Shown here: piece after piece, positions 24,367 to 33,235 of the stretch
Layout of the letters: each line of letters begins with the position of its first letter
How positions within the stretch are numbered: the stretch's first letter is position 1
Assembly (NCBI RefSeq): GCF_029962835.1
Contig: NC_080581.1
Coordinates: 25,682,001-25,746,000 of the forward strand
Reading direction: 5' to 3'
Source of the DNA: Magnolia sinica
Taxonomy: Eukaryota; Streptophyta; Magnoliopsida; Magnoliales; Magnoliaceae
DNA length: 64,000 nt
Notes under the pieces: generated by a model
Seen by the model: the letters and a program-made list of their open reading frames with translations, nothing else
Told to the model about the DNA's origin: nothing
The model's database searches: none
Position numbers and translations under genes: made by a program

Positions 24367-25020
24367 GATCTCTGATGGGGCAAGTTGGATTTCTGGACTG
24401 GGTGTCTCTAATCCACTCTGCAGGGACAGGGAGATCTCAGATGGGTTGGATCTTTGTCGTATGGCGCTTCTATTGTGAGACCTTGTTCATTAACCAGTCT
24501 CGATCATCACGTGTTAGGTGAATGGCTACTGCTGCTTGCGGGCCTGATAATTAAGCAATCCATACCTTTGATCTGTTGGTCCTAGCCAAGGAAAAACACC
24601 TTTGGTCAGGTGGCCCTAACCATGGAGAATTGATACCTTGGAAATAGATTATACAATCCTAAGTCCTCGATCTTCTGTTTGTTTTCTCAATGACTATGAC
24701 CATGGTTGTACCTTTTATCTTGTCCATCGATTTGCTGGCCACCGTTATAGGGCATTGAGACTGCCCCATCTTCCGGGTCATCAGGTAAACGGTTTGGATT
24801 AATGGAACCACGTGCTACGTATATGGGGATGCTACAGCAAAATGATTCATGCGAGGAGAAACTGAACCCCTAATGTTTTTAACCTTTTCCTGTTACTTAT
24901 GGGGACATTTGTTTCATTTTTCTTCCCAACCATCTATTATCACAGTGGGCCCCACATGGGTTCCCCGGAACTTCCGCATCCAGAAAAAATGTACGCGGAG
25001 TTCATGGGTATGTAGCCAAG

Positions 25021-25232
25021 GGAAGTGGATTGCGTACTGAGTAAACTCTGTGGGGTCCACCGTGATTTATGTATTTTATCCGGTCTGTCCATCCATTTTA
25101 TAAAATAATTTTAGGGCCTTAGCTCAAAACCTAAGCATTACTAAGGCTAAAATCAACCACACCAAAGGAAATAATGTGAAATGAATTTGTACCGTTGAAA
25201 AATTCTTGGGGCCACAAAAATTTTAGATCGAG

Positions 25233-25281
<49 letters not shown>

Positions 25282-25532
25282 ATTTATGTTTTTTGATCCT
25301 TTGAACAGTTTGGATGAAAAATAAACATCTCTGTGGGGCCTGGCAAGGTTTCAACAGTGGAAATCATTATTTCCACTGTTTCTGGTGGTATGGTCCACTT
25401 GAGATTTTTATAAGCTTCAATTATGGGATCAATCCGTAAAATTAGATGGAAAAACATATGGAAGGTGTGGATAAATCACATAAATTCACAGTGGGCCCAA
25501 CTAAAATTTCTCGGCATGACAATCCGATTTCA
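25021..25532. mobile_element. Foldback element with internal (TA)n
   Basis: The left end ggaagtggattgcgtactgagtaaactc is inverted relative to ctcggcatgacaatccgatttc at the right, with arms running through gtggggtccaccgtgatttatg and its complement. A TA dinucleotide run at 25237-25275 sits near the loop. It belongs to the same subfamily as 1409-1922 (shared ends and interior). Confidence 0.72.
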
Positions 25533-25769
25533 TGGCCGAGCGGGTGCACGGCGGAAACGGAGAAAGATCCGTTAACGGATCTAACGGAGTAGCATTTATA
25601 CCAAGGGAACGTGCTATTGGTATCTAACCAATGGCGTTTTGCCACATCACTTCAGTAGCGTTTTGGCTACTGAAGCGTTCAGTATCCAATCCGCTCCCCG
25701 GGTGGAGGTAGTACCGAATCTGCGACACTTTCGGGCAGCGACTTGATTCAGTATTATTTATAATTAAAA

Positions 25770-25816
25770 AGAAGAAGAAGAAGAAGAAAAGAAAGAAAGA
25801 AAGAAAAAAGAAAATA
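25770..25816. repeat. GAA/GAAA microsatellite upstream of the kinase pseudogene
   Basis: A purine-only tract of aagaagaag followed by gaaagaaagaaag, 130-180 bases upstream of the presumed start codon, in what would have been promoter or 5' UTR. Confidence 0.85.
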
Positions 25817-25949
25817 ATATGGTAAACTGGGACCCATCAAAATCATCTGATCATTTTATTATAAGTAGACTCCTCAAGTCATCAATGGCTCAGAATCCAC
25901 TCCATCTTTGTCTCCTCGCTTTGACTTTCCTTCATTCACAAACATTGTT

Positions 25950-26579
25950 ATGGAGCTCCCACCTACGACCCTATTGGCATTTTGGTCATTTCTCCTTCTC
26001 TCTTCCACTCACGTTCCATGCTTCTTCGCATCAGCCGCTCACTTCTCCAACGAAACCGATCACCTTGCTTTGCTCCACTTTAAAGATCTGATAACCGACG
26101 ATCCTCTCCATTCCTTGAGTTCACGGAACCATACTCTCCACTTCTGTCGCTGGTAAGGAGTCACATGCGGTGGTCGCCGCCATCCTCAAAGGGTCACTGC
26201 CCTGATCCTCACAAATAAGAACTTGGTGGGCCCCATATCTCCCTTCATAGGGAACCTCACCTTCCTCAAGAGAATTGATCTCTTAAACAACAGCTTCAGC
26301 AGACCTATTCCTGAACAGATAGGCCAGTTGTTCCGCTTGCGGTTTCTCCGTCTGCGCAATAACACACTCACCGGAGAAATTCCAACAAATCTGAACTACT
26401 GTTCGAAACTTGAATTCCTTCAACTTTCCCGGAATCGGTTGGTAGGGAGGATTCCAATTGAGATTGGCTCTCTAACGAAACTCACTTTATTGTCTCTTGG
26501 TGAGAACAATCTTACAAGAAGCATCCCACTTTCACTTGGAAACCTTTCGTCTCTCTCTTTCCTTTATCTCACAAGAAAC
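25950..26579 (+). pseudogene. RLK exon 1a: signal peptide, cap and first LRRs
   Basis: ATG at 25950 opens a hydrophobic leader (MELPPTTLLAFWSFLLLSS) followed by the typical NETDHLALLHFKDLI cap and HFCRW-stop-GVTCGG. The stop TAA at 26154 is one C-to-T change from CAA. LRRs then run in the same frame (NLVGPISPFIGNLTFLKRI, LTGEIPTNL, LVGRIPIEIGSL). An upstream in-frame ATG at 25908 would give a longer, less signal-like start. The block ends after codon 210 at the solo-LTR insertion. Confidence 0.9.
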
Positions 26580-27415
26580 TGTTAGAGAAACTATTTTTGG
26601 ATACACCGAAAAATAAATAATAAAATAAAATTATCACTAGGCTGAATCACGTATAAAATACGCTGTTCTTAAAGCATGATTCGCCCCCTTATCAACTGCT
26701 GATGGGTTACAGGCAAATTGCTTCCAGGATAAGACAAGCATAATCTGAATCCAGCGTGCAGCAATCACGATAGGTCTACTATGGAACAATTTTAACGCAG
26801 TCGATTTATTCTGGCACCGTTCTCAGTTAGAACGTTTGAAAAACGTTTCTGGCCGTTGCCCATTAATCTCAGACGTTTCTGGTCATTAGATCTGTAGATC
26901 TGACCGTTGGATCATCTTGGCCCGTTCGTTTTCGGACCGTTGTGGCTTTTAAGGTAGCTATCCGTTTAAGAAACGGCTGGACGTTTCGGATTTAAGATCC
27001 GACCGTTCTCAGTCACCTATAAAACCCAGGCTCATTTCCAATATTTCGCGAGTGCAAAGTGCGCCATCTAGCGCCACTACAGCCACACTGCCTCACTGCC
27101 CACGCCCACGCCCTCGCCCTCGCCCGTGCCTATGCCCGAGCCCGAGCCCGAGCCCAAGCGCTAGCCCGAGCGCGCGAGCACTGGAACACGCAACCAAGTT
27201 TCATCTCTTCCAAAAAAGCTCCAAGTAAGAATACCCTTCTCAACATCTCATATAAACCACAAAACTTTTTTCTGTATTTCCGAAGTGGGACAAAGCACAC
27301 ATACCGCACTTTTTAATTTAAAAATTCAAAAAGGTATTTTGGCGGGAAAATCCCAAAATTTTGAAAGTTTGAATTTTCATTTTTTAATTATTTTTTAAAC
27401 CACAGAAAGGCAACA
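26580..27415. mobile_element. Solo LTR (836 bp) inserted in the LRR coding region
   Basis: It begins tgttagagaa and ends aaaggcaaca, with perfect 5-bp duplications gaaac at 26575-26579 and 27416-27420. The TG...CA ends, the duplication and the absence of any coding or second LTR define a solo LTR. A TATA box (tataaaa, 27018-27024) on the plus strand is followed by a GC-rich imperfect hexamer tract gcccgagcccgagccc (about 27095-27180), so transcription orientation is probably plus. The family is not identified. Confidence 0.93.
27018..27024 (+). promoter_or_regulatory. Putative TATA box of the solo LTR
   Basis: tataaaa in the context cacctataaaacccaggc, located about 440 bp into the 836-bp LTR, a normal U3/R boundary position. 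No experimental evidence. Confidence 0.5.
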
Positions 27416-27420
27416 GAAAC

Positions 27421-28604
27421 AGTCTGGACGGCAGCATACCAGATGAACTTGGTCGGTTGGCAAGTTTAGAAGTGTTTGGCATTAGTGAAAATGAACTGTC
27501 AGGTAGGATTCCACCCCAGCTATACAATCTCTCCTCTATTAAGTTTTTGGGCGTAGGATTGAACAGATTGCATGGAAACCTTCCTCCTAACTTAGGCCTC
27601 ACTCTTCCTAATCTCCAAAAGCTTTACGCTGGAGGAAACCAATTCACAGGACCCATACCAATTTCATTATCCAATGCTTCAGGACTCGTAAGTATTATTC
27701 TTGCTAGCAATAGCTGTAGCGGATCTGTACCTACGAATTTTGGAAGCCTGAAGGGTCTGTCCATGTTACTTTTGTGGGGTAATAAACTTGGAACTGGAAA
27801 ATCTCATGACTTGATTTTTCTAGATTCTTTGACCAATTGCAGTAGCTTACGAGCGCTACAGGTAGCCATTAATCATCCCAGCGGTGCGTTGCCCGACTCC
27901 ATGTCTAATATTTCGACCGAACTGACTTCGCTAGCTTTGGGAGATAACAAGATATTCGGAAGCATCCCTTCTGGGATTCAGAATCTTGTCGACTTAACAG
28001 AGCTAGATATGGGGCGTAACTTTTTAACAGTTACTATTCCCATTGGTATTGGGAAGCTTAACCAGGCAAGAAAGCTTTGGTTTGAAGCAAATGAATTATC
28101 AGGGCAAATTCCGTCTTCCTTAGGCAACATCTCCCAATTGTTGGTACTCAGTTTATATGAAAACAATCTATCAGGGAGCATACCTTCAACTATTGGTAAT
28201 TGCAAAAACCTGCAAGCCATATACCTCCACAGTAATAAGTTCAGCAGTAGCTTACCCAAACAGCTTTTCATCTTTCCATCTTTGATTGAACTTTACATTG
28301 GAAATAACTCTTTTACTGGTAGTTTGCCAGTCGAAGTTGGTTACTTGAAAACTCTCTCGACATTGAATGTTTCAAATAACAAATTGTCCGGAGAAATTCC
28401 AAGCTCGCTAGGCAATTGTCTCAGCCTAGAGTATCTCTTGTTGGATGGAAACTTCTTTCAAGAATCAATTCCTCCAACATTTAGTACTCTAAGAGGCCTT
28501 TGATCCCTGGATCTTTCACGCAACAACCTTTCCGGGGAGATTCCAAAATATCTGGAGAAGCTTGCTCTAGAGTCTCTAAATCTTTCCTTCAATAATTTCA
28601 TGCT
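27421..28604 (+). pseudogene. RLK exon 1b: main LRR block
   Basis: The frame resumes as SLDGSIPDELGRLASLEVF and continues through many 24-residue LRRs of the plant-specific LxGxIP type (LSGRIPPQLYNLSSIKFL, FTGPIPISLSNASGL, LSGQIPSSLGNISQL, LSGEIPSSLGNCLSL). It is open to 28500; the TGA at 28501 (LRGL-stop-SLDLSRNNLSG) is one change from CGA. After NLSFNNF at about 28596 the usual EGEVPxxGxFxNxS segment is missing and the text jumps to MLCGGIPELNLPQC with the frame kept. The ectodomain would have bound an extracellular ligand. Confidence 0.93.
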
Positions 28605-29335
28605 TTGTGGGGGTATTCCAGAATTAAATTTGCCTCAATGCTCTAGCCAAGCTTCCAAGAAACGGAGAAAGTCTCTTGCATCAAAAGTAAAAATCTCAGT
28701 TGTTGCTGTTGTTGTCCTGTGCCTCATGTTAGTATCATGTATCTTTGCCACTCTTTATTGGATAAGAAAGTCAAGAAGGAAACCTGATGATGTGCCTACT
28801 GCGGAGGATCCTTTCGTCACCATGTCTTATGCGGAACTCTTTAAAGCAACAGATGGCTTCTCTTCTGCCAATTTGGTTGCCACCGGAAGTTTTGGCGCTG
28901 TATATAAAGGGGCTCTAGATCGTGATGGAACTATGGTAGCAGTGAAAGTCTTCAATCTTCAACAACAAGGAGCTCTGGAGCTTCATGGCTGAATGCGAAG
29001 CCTTGAAAAACATTAGGCATCGGAATCTTGTTAAGATATTAACTTGCTGTGTAAGCATTGATTTTAAGGACAATGATTTTAAAGCTCTAGTTTATGAGTA
29101 CATGCCCAATGAAAGTCTAGACAAGTGGTTGCAGGGAGATGGTCATAAGCAGCTTGGAAGGAACTTGAAGTTTACTCAAATGCTAAACATAGCTATTGAT
29201 GTGGCTTCTGCACTGGATTATCTGCATAATCATTGCCAAACACCAATCATTCATCGAGATTTAAAGCCAAGCAATATTCTTCTTGATGATGACATGATTG
29301 CCCGTGTGGGTGATTTTGGGCTAGCCAGGTTCTTA
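28605..29335 (+). pseudogene. RLK exon 1c: transmembrane segment and kinase N- and mid-lobe
   Basis: A basic stop-transfer region and the membrane helix VVAVVVLCLMLVSCIFATLYW (28697-28760) precede a juxtamembrane segment (MSYAELFKATDGFSSANL). Kinase motifs are the glycine loop GSFGAVYKG, the VAIK-equivalent MVAVKVF, then after a frameshift near 28973 MAECEALKNIRHRNLVKI, the catalytic loop IIHRDLKPSNILLDDD, and VGDFGLARFL. The catalytic loop is HRD, whereas subfamily XII normally has HCD (non-RD). The LTR-A3 insertion follows the codon for Leu in ARFL. Confidence 0.93.
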
Positions 29336-31139
29336 TGTCACATCCCAAACTCGGAAACCGGGCTCACAAAATTCTCGATTGCTGAATCCGGTGCTGACAG
29401 CCGCCGTAGTACCCCATTCTCGGCTCCCAGCATATATATGCCAGATTCCGATCCTGGGATCCTACAAGGAGGATTTTTCAACGTACATTTATCTCGTAAT
29501 GAGCATAACCACAAGATTACCCAAATCACAAAGGCAACATCATCATCACATATCCACTAATATAATCGTTTGAGTACAATACTGAAAGGGAAATACATAT
29601 ATAAGATAAATCAAAGCTCTAGAAGACCGCTGTACGCTCCAAGCTCAATGTTGCTGCAACCTAACATCACCTGTATGAATCTATCGTGCATAAGCTTATA
29701 GAAAGCTTAGTAGGTGGTGAAAGTGTGTGCATAAGATAAGTGCCAAGTAAGTAATATCAGAGTAATCAGAGTAAGCGAAAATACTGATAACTCATAATCA
29801 TACAATATCAGAAACACTAGCAAGATCATAAATCATACGAAATCAGAGTAATACGAAAACATACTGATAGGCTCATAAATACCATTAGTCTTATTCAGGC
29901 TATGCGACGTAGAAATATAATAAAAATAATATCATATACTGATGAAGTAATGTAGATCAACAATGCAATGTGGAGACAACAAGCCAAATATCAGATGCCG
30001 CTGATGCAATGAAGTATACAAATCCTGATGAGTCCACGAATACCATTAGTTGTATCTAGGTCATATAAATGCATAAACATAGTAACACGAAATGCTATAT
30101 ACGGCGAATGTAATGCGATATGTGGTGTGAATGGAATGCTCATAATGGAGTGTGGAGTCGGGATGATAGCATGTAGTATCGTAGGCTATGGGGTTTATCA
30201 CAAGGGACTTCTATCCAAACCAGTCACATACCTAAATTTGGATAGTCAAACTCAATGTGGTAAACTCCTGATCTCAGGTTAGTCGCGCGCCCCAACCGAA
30301 ATCCTGGCCATTGCGAAGGCACACGTAACAAATACGTACGCACCACCAACCTGAGTGGATAATGAATGAATGAATGCATGAATGAGTATGCAACTCATGC
30401 TCACTAAACCCACATATCAGTACAGTTCATCTCTGGGATCATCACCGGGGTTTAGTACACTCAAAATGACACTGTCGCTCTCCTAGCCGCATAGTCCAAG
30501 TGAGCGTAAGAAACCTCACTATTCGCCTGGCCAATAGTCTATCAATACCTATCCGGCACGTCGATAGCGGACCCATTCACGAGCTGGTCAAACTCAGCCT
30601 AGTATTGCCCCCTACCCTTGGGCGAGTAAGGCTACACCCCCTCCCAACCGACCGCGACAGAGTGGGAGATGCGACCTCCTGGTATTCGGCACTCGGGCGC
30701 TCATGTATCCACTCGGTCTCGACGTTGGGGCGTCTCCTGGCCACAAAATTTTAGGAATTTTCACCCAAGGACATTTATGGCGCCCGTATGTTAGAATCAA
30801 ACATTTTTAGTGTCCCATTTGGCCATCCATGATATGCCTGTGGAGGCTACGGCCCTCATGTCACTAGGGCGTACAGTAATCATATTGCGAGATGTGTAAG
30901 TCATACAATCCAGTCATACATCAATCCTGCGCATACCGCGTGCTCATGTGAGATAACCTCCGCCTATCAGGGAGTCTCATAACAACATGCTCAATGACAT
31001 ATGCAATGATCAATCACATCTCATAACAAACATATAGATGATGTGTATGGGCATGTATCATGATACTATGCTGTCACATACTCATAACCGGTATTAACAA
31101 CCGGCATCGACAATCAACCTCGACAATGTGGACATTTAA

Positions 31140-31560
31140 CCAACATTGCCCCCAAGGAATGGCCCACATAGAGCCAAACATATAATGGGCCCACGGCCTC
31201 ACACAAAGGCCTGATATACAACAAGTGGGCCTTACTTAAGGGACACATATATACAACCGGCGAGCCTTGCTCATGGGCCTCAAATACATGACATGTGGGC
31301 CCTACACGTGGGTCTCGAATACATCGAATGGGCCATGCATCATGGGCCATGAATACATCACAATGAGCCTTTCTCATGGGCCTAACATACATCATAATGG
31401 GCTCCATAGCCTGGTCCTCAAATGCATCACAATGGGCCTCATCACATAGGCCTCATATACATCACATTGGGCCTTAAACACTGGCAGAATACACATCATA
31501 ACAGGCCTCAAATACGAGCCGTATATACATCACATTAGGCCTCAAACACGAGCAGAATAT
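31140..31560. repeat. TGGGCC array in LTR-A3, part 1
   Basis: Units such as catcacaatgggcctcat and acatgtgggccctac, equivalent to 8740-8950 in LTR-A2. Confidence 0.75.
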
Positions 31561-32015
31561 ACATCACAATCGGAATCCACCGTCGGCCACGATGATTGGC
31601 CTCAATCGATAATCGGCCAATCGGCCACGACAATCATAATCGACAATCGGTCATGATAATCAGCCTCGATTGATAATCGGTCAATCGGCCATGACAATCA
31701 TAATCGGTAATCGGCCACAATAATCATAATCGACAATCGGCCACGATAATCAGCCTCGATTGATAATCGGTCAATCGGCCATGACAATCATAATCAGTAA
31801 TCGGCCACGATAATCGGCTTCGATCGATAATCGGTCAATCGACCATAACAATCATAATCGGTAACCGGCCACGATAATTGGCCTCGATCGATAATCGGTC
31901 AATCGACCACAACAATCATAATCAGTAATTAGCCACGATAATTGGCCTCAATCGATAATCGATCAATCGGCCATGACAATCATAATCGGTAATCGGCCTC
32001 ATTGATTGGTCGAAC
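31560..32015. repeat. AATCGGCCA/CATAATCGG tandem array in LTR-A3
   Basis: Composite units of about 65-75 bp containing ggccacgataatcggcctcg, attgataatcggtcaatcgg and ccatgacaatcataatcgg repeat about six times. The sequence words are shared with 14390-15365 but the order and period differ, so it was amplified independently. Confidence 0.85.
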
Positions 32016-32099
32016 ATGGCCTAAGGGGAAGGTCACAATATGGACATTCAACCATCATTGCCCATCAATGTGGACAATTAACCAACATTACTCCCAAGG

Positions 32100-32640
32100 A
32101 GTGACCCACATAGAGGTGAACATAAAGTGGGCCCATGGCCGCGCACAAAGGCCTAATACACATCACTATGGGCCGCATAACATGGGCCTCGAATACATCA
32201 TATGGGCCACAACCCATGGGCTTCAAATACACAATAGGTGAGCTCTCACATGGGCCTTATACACATTAAGTGGACTACATCTATGAGCCTCAATGACATC
32301 ACAATGGGCCACATCATATGGGCCGAAAATATATCACAACGGGCCACGACATATGGGTCGAAATTACATTACAATGGGCCTCATATATATATATATATAT
32401 ATATCAAGGTGGGCCTCAACGGATGGCCACAAATACATCAAGATGGGCCTTATAAATGGGCCGCTCCAATGGGCCGAGTCGAATAGGCCGAGTCAAATGG
32501 GCCGAGTCGAATGGGCTGAGTCGAATAGGTCGAGTCAAATAGGGCGAGTTAAATGGCCGAGTTAAATGGGTCGATTCAAATGGACTGAATCAATAGGCCG
32601 ATTCAAATGAGCCGAATCAAAAGGGCCAAGTCGAATAGGC
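32100..32640. repeat. TGGGCC array part 2 and ggccgagtcaaatg mini-array
   Basis: 32100-32470 repeats gggcctcatatacatcaagg-type units with a TA run at 32384-32404. 32460-32640 switches to a short 15-17 bp unit gggccgagtcgaatgg repeated about ten times. The 79-90 codon ORFs across it are repeat artefacts. Confidence 0.8.
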
Positions 32641-32999
32641 CGAGTCTAATACACCATAAGTACACTGTTAGATACCATTGAATAGCATAAAAAATGAATC
32701 ATGTCCAAATGATCATTTGGACCATACCACAAATGACAATGGTGTTAAATTTCAATGGCCCACCATAGTCTTCATTTTCCATCTAGTCTGTGCATAAGGT
32801 TGCAAAGACCTGAATATAGAGGAAAAATAAATATCATACTAGTTCAGAGCCCCATAATCCTAAAGGGTTTTCAATGGTGGGCGTTCATCCCACTGTTCTC
32901 TGCAGTGTGGTCCACTTGATATTGGATCTTCTTTATTTATTTATTTATATATTATTATTATTATTATTATTATTTTTGTCTCACGCGGGGAGACAAGCT

Positions 33000-33235
33000 C
33001 GCCAAATGGATAGACGGTAGGGATACATCACATACATCATGGTGTGGCCAATCATCAAATGGATGGACGGTAGGGATACAACACACACATCATGGTGAGG
33101 CCAATCATCAAATGGATGGTAGGGATATAGCACACACACCATGATGAGGCCAGTCATCAAATGGATGGACGGTAGGGATACAACACACTCATCATGGTGA
33201 GGCTAGTCATCCAATGGATGGACAGTAGGGATACA
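33000..33235. repeat. About 56-bp tandem repeat, four-plus units
   Basis: Units atggatggacggtagggatacaacacacacatcatggtgaggccaatcatca (written here only as a description of the period) start at about 33005, 33060, 33112, 33160 and 33212 and stop at the Tekay LTR. The motif is the foldback arm sequence ggacggcatggatacaacac expanded in tandem. Only LTR-A3 shows this expansion. Confidence 0.75.

Larger units (their letters stand above)
23579..25698. mobile_element. Mutator-like nonautonomous element, about 110-bp TIRs and 9-bp duplication
   Basis: The left TIR (gggagtggattggatactgaacgcttcagtagcc from 23579) is repeated in inverted form ending at 25698. The match is strong for about 80 bases and weaker to about 110-120. 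Flanks are cgggtggaa (23570-23578) and cgggtggag (25699-25707), 8 of 9 identical, as for Mutator superfamily insertions. The interior holds two further foldback elements (23728-24366, 25021-25532) and about 650 bp with no recognised gene. No transposase. It ends about 250 bp upstream of the receptor kinase start codon. Confidence 0.85.
23096..25724. mobile_element. Foldback element interrupted by a 2.1-kb Mutator-like element
   Basis: The left end reads gcggattgggtactacccc; the right end at about 25705-25724 gives the complementary ggtagtaccgaatctgc. Inside, arms with gatgtatatactttatccacgcc and its complement gacggcatggataaaatatatac are visible at 23180-23530. The right arm is cut at 23579 by the next element and ends after 25699. 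Confidence 0.65.

Noticed and set aside
25819..26091. Alternative ORF at the start of the kinase gene (MVNWDPSK...)
   Set aside because: It is in another frame and overlaps the signal-peptide frame that leads into the LRRs.
27059..27316. 85-codon Ala/Arg-rich ORF
   Set aside because: It translates the GC-rich hexamer tract of the solo LTR.
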